NCBI GenBank assembly: GCA_024699855.1
Contig: JAMPIQ010000001.1
Span: 1,054,001-1,118,000 of the forward strand
Direction: 5' to 3'
DNA from: Aphelenchoides besseyi
Lineage: Eukaryota > Nematoda > Chromadorea > Rhabditida > Aphelenchoididae
DNA: 64,000 nt
A program made the translations under genes and the position numbers. Positions 24,217-34,298 of this stretch are shown here, in pieces; positions within the stretch are counted from its first letter, which is position 1, and each line of letters starts with the position of its first letter. A model generated the notes under the pieces. It saw only the letters and a list, made by a program, of their open reading frames with translations. It searched no databases and was not told where the DNA came from.

Positions 24217-25944
24217 ATGAACAGCAACGTCGGAGACAACAATGACGGACTCCCGCCGTTCGCGTCGTCTTCCGGCTTTGCGAACAGTCGCAAACGTCTT
24301 CGCGATTCGACAGACGATGAAGAGAACATCGTACCAAAGCGAACGGTTCTAACAGAGAACTCTTACAATCGGCAGCCATTCCAACCGGTTACTCAATCAA
24401 CACCGCAAAACCTCGGCCGTAAGTTTTGAAGGTCGTTCTAGCTAATGACCACATTTACAGACTACCAACCTGCGTTTCCGCTCATCCCGGTCTCGCAAGC
24501 AGGATTCTTTGAGGTATCTAGAAGATGAGAGCAAGTTGATGTACTCTCAATTTCAGAATTACGGAATTGTAACCCAATGGCCCAACCACACGTACCCTCC
24601 ATATCAACCGCAACTGTCAACTCAACAACTCGCAAACAACGCACTACCAATGTCTTCGACCCCAATGCAACCAACTTCGTTTCCGCTCATCCCGATCTCG
24701 CAAGCAGGATTCTTTGAGGTATCTAGAAGATGAGAGCAAGTTGATGTACTCTCAATTTCAGAATTACGGAATTGTAACCCAATGGCCCAACCACACGTAC
24801 CCTCCATATCAACCACAACTGTCAATTCAACAACTCGCAAACAACGCACTACCAATGTCTTCGGCCCCAATGCAACCAACTTCATTTTTCGCTCAAAAAA
24901 ACACGTTCTACAGCGGCGTTTACACGGATCCTTTATCGACACTCAACAGTAAGTAAACAATGTTCGGTTTAAATTACAAAGTGAATCAAAAAACTTGCCA
25001 CATGATATGCGCAACAAACAAACTTCAGAATGCTCCCTACTAAATGTGAAATCTTATCCTCCAATTTAGCTTCATCAAGCACTGCAAATGATCTTTTTGG
25101 GAATTTCCCGAAACAAATGGCTTCGCAAAACCACAACATCAAGACCAAAGATGATGTCTTGTTTCAAATTCCGGGTCGTTTGGGATTGTTGAACGAAAAC
25201 AAAAAATACCAAATCACAATTTCGGAGATCAAACGCCGTCTGTCAGCCCCGGAGACCTTGAACATTTCGTACATCAACGGCATCATCAGAAAGTGAGTCA
25301 AAACCACGAAACCGATTCTTCAATCCGACCATTTAGAGCCAAAGGTCAAGATGCAGCAAGAGCTTTGAAGCAAAAGTTGGCCGAACACGGAGTTGTGGTT
25401 TCCGCCGGCCAGAGAGTGAGCGTCAAACCGAACTGCTTCACAGCTCTTTGTGAAGGTTAGTTCGGCATTCGAATTCGTAATCACATTTCATTTTTAGGCG
25501 AAGCCATGCAACTAGCCGAAGATTTCAAACGGATTATGTTTGAGCAACTTCCGAAGAGTGAAATCAAAAGCGAAGTACATCGCTACCGTCGACGCAATCG
25601 TCGCATGTATTCTCAATTGCGCGACAGAATACGCGAATGCGGAACTGATCCCGATGGACTGTCTGCAGCTTACGACATGTTGCTCAAACAATTCTACCAA
25701 GAAGAATTACAAGTCGTCGACGACGCGGAACGTTCGTTGCAATCTAACAACAATACGGAAGACATGAACAGCGAGATGCCGAAAAGCTTGCTCGACAAAT
25801 TTCGGGATTTCAACATGGTAAGCGAATTTAAGTTGGACGTTCATTCATGATTTGTAGGCCACGCACAACTTTGGAATTCCCGCTTTGAAAGCGATCTATC
25901 GTCATATGCTTGGGCTGGAACAGACCGGCGATCCCAACGCTTAA
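24217..25944 (+). CDS. AP-2 type transcription factor, copy A
   Basis: Spliced exons give an N-terminal acidic/polar region (MNSNVGDNNDGLPPF), a Pro/Gln-rich activation region with the AP-2 motif YPPYQPQL (PPxY), then the conserved C-terminal half. IPGRLGLLNENKKYQITISE and IKRRLSAPETLNIS match the AP-2 block [20 protein letters not shown]...RRLSPPECLNAS. The basic region AKGQDAARALKQKLAEHG and the helix-span-helix start EGEAMQLAEDFKR follow. The last exon ATHNFGIPALKAI matches AP-2 LITHGFGSPAV. AP-2 proteins dimerise through helix-span-helix and bind GCCN3GGC-like sites. A 205-bp tandem duplication inside the gene repeats the exon with the PPxY motif. Copy B is its inverted, diverged partner. 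Confidence 0.87.
24481..24890 (+). repeat. 205-bp tandem duplication inside AP-2 copy A
   Basis: The text starting CTCATCCCG(G/A)TCTCGCAAGC at 24481 recurs at 24686, an offset of 205 nt, with only a few mismatches. Each unit carries the end of one exon, a full intron (GTATCTAG...TTTCAG) and the exon with YPPYQPQL. Both copies keep valid splice sites and frame, so the mRNA could carry two PPxY exons. Copy B has a single unit. Confidence 0.85.
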
Positions 25945-26039
25945 GCCTTTACATAATACCACATTGTTTTTCGTTAGTGATTGTTTTCAGACGACTCGAA
26001 CTTTTTTATCATGATTTTATACCAATAAACGAAGATGCT

Positions 26040-26231
26040 TGCTGATTGTAGTTCGATATTCGGAGCCGTTCAAACGAAATGCAATGGGGCGTCATGAGCA
26101 TCCGCTGGTTTATCATACGTTTGTGTGTTCCAGCCGACTCGATGCACACGGAAACTCATCGCAACGCCATTCCAACGGTCGTTCCGCGCAAAGTTGAAAT
26201 CGGACCGCGAATTCTCGTGGAGCGTGATGGA
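26040..26231 (+). pseudogene. 5' fragment of the lipase-like gene next to AP-2 copy A
   Basis: This stretch is the same as the 5' end of the hormone-sensitive-lipase-like gene near 49.9-50.1 kb (reverse strand there). It shares VRYSEPFKRN, GRHEHPLVYHTFV and LDAHGNSSQRHSNGR, and runs into ERDG at the gap edge. Small differences shift the frame after NSSQRHSNGRS. The rest is hidden by the N run, so it could be either a fragment or the start of a second lipase copy. Confidence 0.7.
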
Positions 26232-26331
26232 NNNNNNNNNNNNNNNNNNNNNNNNNNNNNNNNNNNNNNNNNNNNNNNNNNNNNNNNNNNNNNNNNNNNN
26301 NNNNNNNNNNNNNNNNNNNNNNNNNNNNNNN
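26232..26331. other. Assembly gap of exactly 100 N
   Basis: A run of 100 N, the common placeholder for a scaffold gap of unknown size. It sits at the centre of the inverted duplication, and lipase-like 5' sequence abuts both edges in opposite orientation. Confidence 0.95.
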
Positions 26332-26452
26332 GCTCCGAATATCGAACTACAATCAGCAAGCATCTTCGTTTATTGGTATAAAATCATAATAAAAAGTTCA
26401 AGTCGTCTGAAAACAATCACTAACGAAAAACAATGTGGTATTATGTAAAGGC

Positions 26453-27957
26453 TTAAGCGTTGGGATCGCCGGTCTGTTTCAGCCCACTCATATGACGAAA
26501 GATCGCTTTCAAAGCGGGAGTTCCGAAGTTGTGCGTGGCCTACAAATCATGAATGAACGTTCAACTTAAGTTCGATTACCATGTTGAAATCCCGAAGTTT
26601 ATCTTGTAAACTTTTCGGCAAGTCGCTGCTCATGTGTTCCTTGTCGAGGATTTCGTACATTTCTTGGCAGGCGACTTCGAACAATATGTCGAAAACTGCA
26701 GACAGTCCATTGGGTCGAGATCGACATTCGCGTATTCTGCTGATCATCTGAGAATACATGAGACGATTGCGTCGACGGGAGCGACGCAATTCGCTTCGGA
26801 CTTCATTGGTCGGAAATTGTTTAAACATAAACAATTTCAAATCGTCGGCCATTTGCATGGCTTCGCCTAAAAATGAAATGTGATTACGAGTTAGAATGTC
26901 GAACTAACCTTCGCAAAGAGGTATAAAGCAGTTCGGTTTCACGTTCACTCTCTGGCCGGCAGAAACCTCGACTCCGTATTCGGCCAACTTTTGCTTCAAA
27001 GCTCTTCCTGCATCTTGACCTTTGGCTCTAAATGGTCGGATTGAAGAATCGGTTTCGTGGTTTTGACTCACTTTCTGATGATGCCGTTGATGTACGAAAT
27101 GTTCAAGGTCTCCGGGGCTGACAGACGGCGTTTGATCTCCGAGATTCTGATTTGGTATTTTTTGTTTTCGTTCAACAATCCCAAACGACCCGGAATTTGA
27201 AACAAGACATCATCTTTGGTCTTGATGTTGTTGTTTTGCGAAGCCATTTGTTTCGGGGAATTTCCGAAAAGATCATTTGCAGTAGTTGATGAACCTAAAT
27301 TAGAGGATAAGATTTTGCATTTAGTAGAGAGCATTCTGAAGCTTGTTTGTTGCGCATATCATATGGCAAGTTTGTTGAGTCACTTTGTAATTTAAACCGA
27401 ACATTGTTTACTTACTGTTGAGTGTCGATGAAGGATCCGTGTAAATGCCGCTGTCGAAGGTGTTGTTTTGAGCGAAAAACGAAGTTGGTTGCATTGGGGC
27501 CGAAGACATTGGAAAGTTGGAGGATGGTAGTGAGTTGTTTGCGAGTTGTTGAGTTGACAGTTGCGGCTGATATGGAGGGTACGTGTGGTTGGGCCATTGG
27601 GTTCCAATTCCGTAATTCTGAAATTGAAAGTACATCAACTTGCTCTCATCTTCGAGATACCTCAAAGAATCCTGCTTGCGAGACCGGGATGAGCGGAAAT
27701 GAAGGTTGGTAGTCTGTAAATGTGGTCATTAGCTATAACGACCTTCAAAACTTACGGCCGAAGTTTTGCGGTGTTGATTGAGTAACCGGTTGGAATGATT
27801 GCCGATTGTAAGAGTTCTCTGTTGGAACCGTTTGCTTCTGTACGATGTTCTCTTCATGATCAGCCGAATCACGAAGACGTTGGCAACTGTTCGCCAAGCC
27901 GGACGACGACGCGAAGGGCGGGAGTCCGTCATTGTTGTCTCGGACGTTGCTGTTCAT
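26453..27957 (-). CDS. AP-2 type transcription factor, copy B
   Basis: Inverted partner of copy A with the same exon plan. It starts MNSNVRDNNDGLPPFASSSG, then one PPxY exon (TYPPYQPQLS) with a small extra SSNFP segment. The AP-2 core follows: IPGRLGLLNENKKYQIRISE, IKRRLSAPETLNIS, and basic region AKGQDAGRALKQKLAEYG. The helix-span-helix exon is EGEAMQMADDLKLFMF and the last exon is ATHNFGTPALKAIFRHM. All key exons are open with valid splice sites, so it looks functional. It differs from copy A mostly after the basic region: the linker is shorter and many residues have changed. The start codon lies about 30 nt after an acceptor-like TTTGCAG, as in copy A. Confidence 0.87.
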
Positions 27958-28126
27958 TTTGGTGGCGTTTGGAATGAAACAGATGGACTGCAAATAAAAA
28001 GTTCACGATATAACACGTAAGTCGGAGTTTTCGCGCCAACACGATTTTGGCACTACAAACGTAAACGTCTCTGAGCCAACTCCAGAGAATAATCACCGAC
28101 TGAACGACTTGTTCTGAGTGGCTTTG
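27945..28126. repeat. Segmental repeat R1 (AP-2 5' flank), matched at 50708-50915
   Basis: From CTCGGACGTTGCTGTTCATTTTGG through GAACGACTTGTTCTGAGTGGC the text is almost identical and in the same orientation at about 50.7-50.9 kb. It covers the first bases of the AP-2 start exon and about 170 nt upstream. The AP-2 copies therefore share a promoter region. Confidence 0.88.
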
Positions 28127-28129
28127 TTC

Positions 28130-28910
28130 GTTCAATACCCCAACCATTTCACCACACCCTTATTTGTTTTTGAAGCCTTCAAATTTGGCTGTAAAACCCC
28201 ACGCAGACCAATTAGAGATTGGATAACAACGTCAATCAGTTCAAGTACAGATCAATTTGGCGGATGCAGGCTTGACCCGCGGGTACCTCTCATTCGTTTC
28301 CGCAGATCGGTCATTGACCTGACGGTTCGAATTCAAACCGAAAATGTCGATGTTCGAATTAAGCACTAAGATTGAATATCAGAACGTGCGATGAGCAGCC
28401 ACCTTCTATTACGTTAGATCGTAAACTCAGTAGGGTTTGTTTATGAGAGAGTACGAAAGACAATGATTAAAGCGAAACCGCATATTGAAGGCAATCAACT
28501 TAATGACAAGCCTGCGAACTCCCATAATTTCATAAATGCAAGATGCGCAGTGAACATCGAAGATAAGAACACTTATTTTTTCAGTTGTTACCGGACCGAT
28601 TTCCTACGCTTTTTGCGTTTTTGTCCGGAATTAATAACTTCCCCACAATCCCCGCGCATCAAGAAAAAATCACGCCAACGAGCACAATTTGTAGCTGCTG
28701 GAACGGCTTCATGACGACCAAAACCGAAACGTCCACGAAAACGTCGCTGAACAGTCACCTGACTTTACGTTTTCACACAAATCCAAGAGCACGAAACGCT
28801 GTCAGTTCCGCTGTCCAACCCTTTTGACGACAAATTGGCATGAGTGGGTGTTAGTCGTCTCAACGACCAAAGGGCGTGTTGAAGACAGTAACCGATTGAG
28901 GGAGGAGGAA
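28130..28910. other. Intergenic between repeats R1 and R2
   Basis: About 780 bp with no gene recognised and no counterpart in the 50.9 kb copy, where R1 and R2 are only about 40 bp apart. It is either an insertion here or a deletion there. Short frames (28463-28714, 28585-28827) show no family feature. Confidence 0.5.
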
Positions 28911-28911
28911 G

Positions 28912-29200
28912 AGCGCCGACAACAAGGTCATTGGCCCAGACTCCTACTTTCGAAAGAACAAAGGGCGCTGATTACGCAAATCAGCGAGTCGTTTAAATTT
29001 TGCCCTTACGACTTGTGATGCGACAATTGGTAGCGCCCATTGAAAGGCGTGCAAAAACAACAGCTTTCGCTAATCACCCACAGCAAACGCCGTCGGTGTT
29101 CGGTGGTTTCAAGATTTGAATTTTTGCTTGCCAGTCGAAAACAATGATTGCCGCAAAACATTGCTAACTGCCGTCTATTTTTGAACGTCAATCTGAAAAA
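28912..29200. repeat. Segmental repeat R2, matched at 50961-51215
   Basis: GAGCGCCGACAACAAGGTCATTGG and the text after it, including GTGATGCGACAATTGG and GCCGTCGGTGTTCGGTGG, recur at about 50.96-51.2 kb in the same orientation with scattered changes. No coding content is recognised. Confidence 0.82.
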
Positions 29201-29204
29201 GGGG

Positions 29205-29475
29205 CTTTTCATCGCCGACAATCGCAACCCAAGAATTCGATTCTGTTGCTCTGAAACGCCTAAGAGACTCAGTTCTTCACTATTCGATTAACGAAGCGGT
29301 TGAAGTTGTGAATTTGATTTCTTTTACAATTCGCTGTGGTTTCGTTCGAAAAGTTTATTCATAGACAAAAAAACTTGAAAACATAACCAGTAGCTTTCAT
29401 CAGGATCATCGTGTTCGGCCGAAGAAGTTGAAGGCGGTTCGGGATCGCTCAGGGCCGCGTAAGCTGCGTGAAGTG
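29205..29475. repeat. Segmental repeat R3 (three copies: here, 47190-47430, 51370-51632)
   Basis: The block begins near (C/T)GCCGACAATCGCAACCCAAG, contains GAATTCGATTCTGTTGCTC and TTCGAAAAGTTTATTCATAG, and ends in the AP-2 C-terminal coding text for PPSTSSAEHDDPDESY. It is the 3' end and downstream flank of a C2-type AP-2 gene. The three copies are close to identical apart from point changes. Confidence 0.88.
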
Positions 29476-29870
29476 CTTTGACTCCAAAATTGTGGGTAGC
29501 CTGAAATAGAAGATTGGCCATCATATCGAGCGTAACCAACCAAGTTGGATTCAAGGAGTTGTTGTTGTAAATCTGGCAGTAACGGCGTCCGATCCATGAA
29601 ATCGTCCGGATCCCCGTAACCCATCTCGAGTAATTATCGATCGCATTCGAGTTCGAGCACCTCAGCGGCACAACCGAACATCAATATCATAAGGTCACCG
29701 ATTGCGTCGGCCATCTGATCAATTTTGTATTTGACTGAACTCGAATCGTTCATTTCTGTAGTTACAAGTCTGACGACATTCTGAGTAGAGAATGAAAGTC
29801 GATCAAGACGAGTAATAGACATCCTCAGGCTTATGAATATGATTGGAATTTGCGGCCATGTCTTCAATTC
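29324..29870 (-). pseudogene. AP-2 3' pseudogene (fragment D, C2 type)
   Basis: The fragment reads KYKIDQMADAIGDLMILMFG, ECDR, then an in-frame TAA (29634-29636) where copy C2 has a Ser codon, then LLEMGYGDPDDFM. An intact intron (GTTGGTTACG...TTTCAG) and last exon ATHNFGVKALHAAYAAL...PPSTSSAEHDDPDESY follow. The C2 stop TGA is TGG here, so the frame runs on for 21 codons. The upstream part with the basic region and PPxY exon is missing. This is a decayed 3' remnant in the same orientation as copy B, placed as C2 is relative to C1. Confidence 0.85.
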
Positions 29871-30156
29871 ACAAGTTTACGTGTATTCCAAGGACAATTC
29901 TAAAACTTTTGTTTCATTTAGCACGTTGAGCGTAAGACCACCCGAATCGTTTGATTGACGACGTTAACTGGACTTACGGTCCATTCGTCTTTCTGAGGTG
30001 AAAATAGATTTTTAAAATGTGATGCTGAATCCAAAATGGTCATTTAATAAAATGCCGAAATTATGCAAAAGAAACTTAAAGTTTGTTTTCTTAAATCGCT
30101 TTCATTTGTTTTGTCCGCTTTCGTCCTACCCACTTGCTCAAGTTCCTGCTTCGATT

Positions 30157-31430
30157 ATGAACTCGGATACTGAAGAGAAGCACGAGACGTACGTCTACGA
30201 ACATCGTAATCTTTGTGAGTTCATGCCACCAACACATCTAATTGCTCTTTAGATCCTCTCGAATTCAAACGCTCGTTTTCTGCGGTTCCCGGTGAACTCG
30301 ATGAAACAGCTGAAGGTGCTCGTTTGTCTGTTGCTGTCAGTTTACAAGACAAGCCCTTGGTAATCGTATATTTATAGCAACCATCTCAATATCATTTCGA
30401 AGAACTTCGCAACTTCCCGGCCTACATTCGTCAAGAAGATTGTCATCTGTTTGAACCTTCAGTTCAATCAACTCGCAGTCAAAATGCTCAAGATTACGGA
30501 GTGAGTTCTAGAAACTACTTGTGTTTCACTTAATGTTGTAGATTTTGACTCGTGATGAATTGCAACGTGTACAACAACTTCCGTTAGGTTATTTTCGTGC
30601 TGTTGTCATTGATGGACAATTGCGTTTCATTTCTTCGGATGACAACCAGATGGTTACTGGACATTCAGAGCCGGCAGTTCAAACCGCTCGTTCAATGACC
30701 AATACAGACGATTGTGCGACAGCTCAGTCTATTGGAAACGACCAGCAATTTTCTATTGGCGGGCAGGTTCAACAATTGGAATTGAAACTCACGGTGGAAC
30801 AAGTTTTCAACTTTTTATGTCAACCGGGTGCTCGTGAAGCTTTGGCCGAATACGAGGAGAAAGTGAACGCAGAGAAAGGTAGTTACCAGGCTGTTCTTCC
30901 ACATAATTGGTTGTTGTAGATCGTTTGGCTGCTGAAAAAAGCGAAGCAGAATTGCGTCAAAATCTGAATGATTTGGAACGTGCAGCCAATGAACAACTCT
31001 CACCACGTCCTGCATCAGAAACCGAGCATCCGTTTGAAGTTCTTCAATACAAACTCCAACAATCGCCATTGAACTTCGATCCTCGTGCCGTCGAAGCCGC
31101 CCAACAATTGGACAGCTCTTTGGCGCATCGTTTGTTGACCGATGATCCAGAAGTTTGTACAGCTCGTTCGGTTGAATCAGAGTCTCATTTCAATCAACAA
31201 GAACTCATGCAACTTCGCACTGCACTCGATGAGATGTCTTCCAAAGATGTTGTCACTGCTCGTTTGCCGGAAGACGAAGAAGTGATTGAGTTTCTGATGC
31301 GTACAGCACGTACTGTCGAATCGGACGTTGATACGGAGTCTGATGACATTCGCACTGCTGTTGGAGTTGTAAGTACAATTCCTAGTCATTTCCGAATTAT
31401 CGGTTTTAGGGATCCAGCATTGAGAATTAG
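30157..31430 (+). CDS. Uncharacterised acidic, Glu/Gln-rich protein
   Basis: Exons joined by introns of about 45 nt run from ATG 30157 to TAG 31430; the last small exon adds SSIEN after RTAVGVG. The product of about 370 residues is hydrophilic. It contains LGYFRAVVIDGQLRFISSD, a helical charged stretch (ARE ALAEYEEKVNAEK, DRLAAEKSEAELRQNLNDLE) likely to form a short coiled coil, and an acidic C-terminal part (PEDEEVIEFLMRTA, DVDTESDD). There is no signal peptide, membrane segment or known domain that I recognise. CPSF6 begins 529 bp downstream on the same strand. It is likely a real gene because splice sites and frames agree over at least five exons. Confidence 0.6.
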
Positions 31431-31958
31431 AAGCACGTACAACGCAACCATATATCACATTTTTAGCTGCAAAATAAACAGTTCTAAAATTTCTATTCGT
31501 TTGATCAAGTACATAATCGACTTAAGGAGTGTTTTAACGATCGATGTTATTGGTATCGTTAGTGTTACTTGGTTTTGTGTCAATTTTTCCTCTGTCTGTA
31601 AGAGGCAAACTTATTGAAAATGTTTTCAATTTAAGATTATCCTGAAAACAATAAGAATTCTGATTCGTTAAGTAGGATACCGACTTGTAACTCACGGGTA
31701 AATGACCGTTGTAGCTCTCGAAAGGATTTCAAGTTAGCGTTTGGCGAATCGTTTAAGCGTTTTCGTTGTTTGGCTGCGCGATTCCGATGCTCTCGAATTT
31801 GGATTGAGAGCTTTTGCGGTTCGTCGCTTTATGCTTATGATCTTCTGAAGGTTGTTATTCAACTCGGAATTTCTGTTCATTCCGAAGACTCTAAATTCTC
31901 GTGTTTTTGTTTCCGATTTTATTTCCTTCTTTCAGTTTTTATCATTCGATTTTGCACA

Positions 31959-33587
31959 ATGAATGAAGAGGATCTTTTGGCCGACGGTGAGAAAGCCGAG
32001 ATGCCGATCACGGAGGAGGACGAGAAAGCGCTTCTAGATCCGTGAGTTTTCATTCTTCATTTCCAGCATCCAGGTTATTTTAGAAAAGACGAATTGGATG
32101 GCGACGATGATCTCTACGATGCCGCGATCGAACCTTCGGGACTAATTGAAAAGAAGGAATCCGTGGACCAATCGACACCACTCATTACAACGCCAGTCAG
32201 TTCTGCAGCGCCATCGATCGTTGAAGCTTCGTCGCTTCCACCTTCGACCGTTCATTCCGCCACTCCAACATACACGAGTTCGAATAGCAATCCGAATAGG
32301 CGATTTCAATGCTACGTTGGAAATCTCACGTGGTGGACAACAGACGAGGACTTAACGGTAAACGCTTTTGGTTTATTTGTGAGTAATATTTGGAGTCTAG
32401 AAAGCAGTTGAATCCTATGGTGTCACGGATTTGATTGAAATTCGTTTCGCCGAAAATCGCCAGAACGGTCAAAGTCGTGGCTTTGCAGCGTTGACATTCG
32501 CATCAGATACGTCGTTCAAGACGATCATGGAGCGTTTGCCTGGACGTCAATTGCACGGAAATGCAGTGGCCGTGTTGCCCTTCAACAAACAGTCCCAGTC
32601 GAAATTGGAGGATGCGAGCAAAGGAGGAAGTACAACAGTAAGTGATCACTTGGAAGTTTTCGAAAAACTTGTTCTAAGGAAAAGAAAGAAGACAAACCGA
32701 ATATTCCGAATCTGGGCACCGTTCGAATTGGACCACAAGGTGGAATGAGTATGATCAATCGGCCACCACAAATGATAAACGGAATGGGCGCTCCAGCCGG
32801 ATTGATGAATCTCACATTTCCGAATAATGTCGCCCAAGGAATGGCTCCATCATTGATGCAGTTGAGAACAATGCCACCGGGCGTAATGCAACAACAACGT
32901 CAAATGATGCCCGGAGGTTCGCCTCAAATGGGACAAATTAATCGACCACCGCCAAACTACGGAATGGCCAACGGAATTCCTGGCGCTCAAGCTCATAGCA
33001 ACGCCAACGCCGCTCAGATGTTCAACAGTTTGGTCAGAAATCAACAAACCGGAAATCCAATGAATCCGTTGATTCCGCCGGGTACCCATGTGAATCCGAA
33101 CGTTTATCCGTATCTTGGTAAGTGAACTGATCTCGATTTCTTGATGGATTTGATTTCCAGCTCAACAACCAAAATCTGATGGTTCTCGTTTGGAAGTGTC
33201 GCCGGCCGAATACGAAGACATCATGAATCGCAATCGAACGGTCAGCTCATCAGCAATCTCACGAGCAATGAGCGATGCAGCCGAAGGACATGTGAATCGA
33301 GCGGTGGATACGTTGAATACAGCTATGAGTCTGATCAAACAATCGCGAATCGCCAACAGCGATGCGTGCAAATCGCTTCTAACGACCTTACAAGTGAGTT
33401 GACACATTCATTCCAACTGTTATCATCGACCTTTCAGGACGCATTAACAAGTGTTGAAAGCAAACGAGAGCATTCGAGTTCGCGGAAACATCGCCGACGA
33501 TCCCGGTCGCCGTCGGAAAGAACGCGAAAACATCGCCGCTCCAGAAGCCGTTCACGTGATCGCTATTCGCCGCGCCGTCGTTACTAA
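31959..33587 (+). CDS. CPSF6: Cleavage and polyadenylation specificity factor 6 (CFIm68)
   Basis: An acidic N-terminus (MNEEDLLADGEKAEM, DGDDDLYDAAIEPSG) leads into one RRM with RNP2 CYVGNLTWWTTDEDLT (human LYIGNLTWWTTDEDLT) and RNP1 GQSRGFAALTF. A long Pro/Met/Gln/Gly-rich middle follows (MINRPPQMING, MMPGGSPQMGQ), then the conserved block VSPAEYEDIMNRNRTVSSSA and ISRAMSDAAEGHVNRAVDTL, and an RS-like end (RRRSRSPSERTRKHRRSRSR) that would bind Transportin-3. CPSF6 pairs with NUDT21/CFIm25 to recognise UGUA and set poly(A) site choice. The start was chosen as the first ATG 24 nt after an acceptor-like TTCTTTCAG. Confidence 0.95.
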
Positions 33588-34298
33588 GGTATGAAGAATC
33601 AAATGCTAAAAGCTATTCATTCATATTTGTAAAATCAAAATTGTAACGGTTTTGCACGCTAAAGATCCACAGAAATTGTTGAACTGCTTATTCTAAACGA
33701 TCTCTTTTATACTTCTTTATATCGGGTATTGTAATGTAAATATTGTGAGTAAACGGGACTTCGACGATTTGTTTTGTATTTCGTATGAAACAATAAAGTT
33801 ATCACTTACGGACTTGAGTGCCATGTCGAGACGAAACAAAGTGCCCTCGGGAATAACTCGGGTCTTATACGTGTGTGCAAACAGTAAACTGACGGTTAAG
33901 TGATTTTATTTCAGGAACCGTCAGCAACTAACTATCGGATTCGTGGAGACGACAGATGCAATTCCTTTTATCCCTTATCGTAATTTATTTTTTACCCAAT
34001 GTTGACTATTATGTTCAATAAATTACGTTTTCCTTTGACCTTTAGAAATTGAAACAAGAAAGCCAATCGGCAGTTAGTTGGAGTCTCTTGTGAACCGAGT
34101 TATTTGAGATTCAGAAGGTCACTGAGAATAACAATCGAGTTCAAATTTGTGATTCAATGCTACTGATAAGTGTTCTGGTTGTTCAATTCATCAGTTAGTG
34201 GAAGCGCAAATCACATTCATTATCTACACTGAGCTTTACTGTCCAATAAATCTCGAGATTAACCTAAGCAGTGTTTTTATTTCCTAAATTGAACAAAA
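33588..34298. other. Convergent 3' ends of CPSF6 and the PP1-like gene
   Basis: No coding block recognised. Contains AATAAA-type signals near 33790 (AATAAAGTT, +) and 34018 (AATAAATTAC, +). Probably 3'UTR plus a short spacer. Confidence 0.45.

Larger units (their letters stand above)
24131..28043. repeat. Large inverted duplication (AP-2 copies A and B) around an assembly gap
   Basis: The left arm, 24131-26231, is repeated in reverse complement in the right arm, 26332-28043. Shared blocks include the outer edge CGTGTTGGCGCGAAAACTCC, the AP-2 exons, and the 3' flank ending GATTGTAGTTCGATATTCGG next to the gap. The arms are diverged, most in the C-terminal exons. The left arm carries the extra 205-bp unit and about 180 nt more of the lipase-like 5' sequence. 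Confidence 0.85.
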
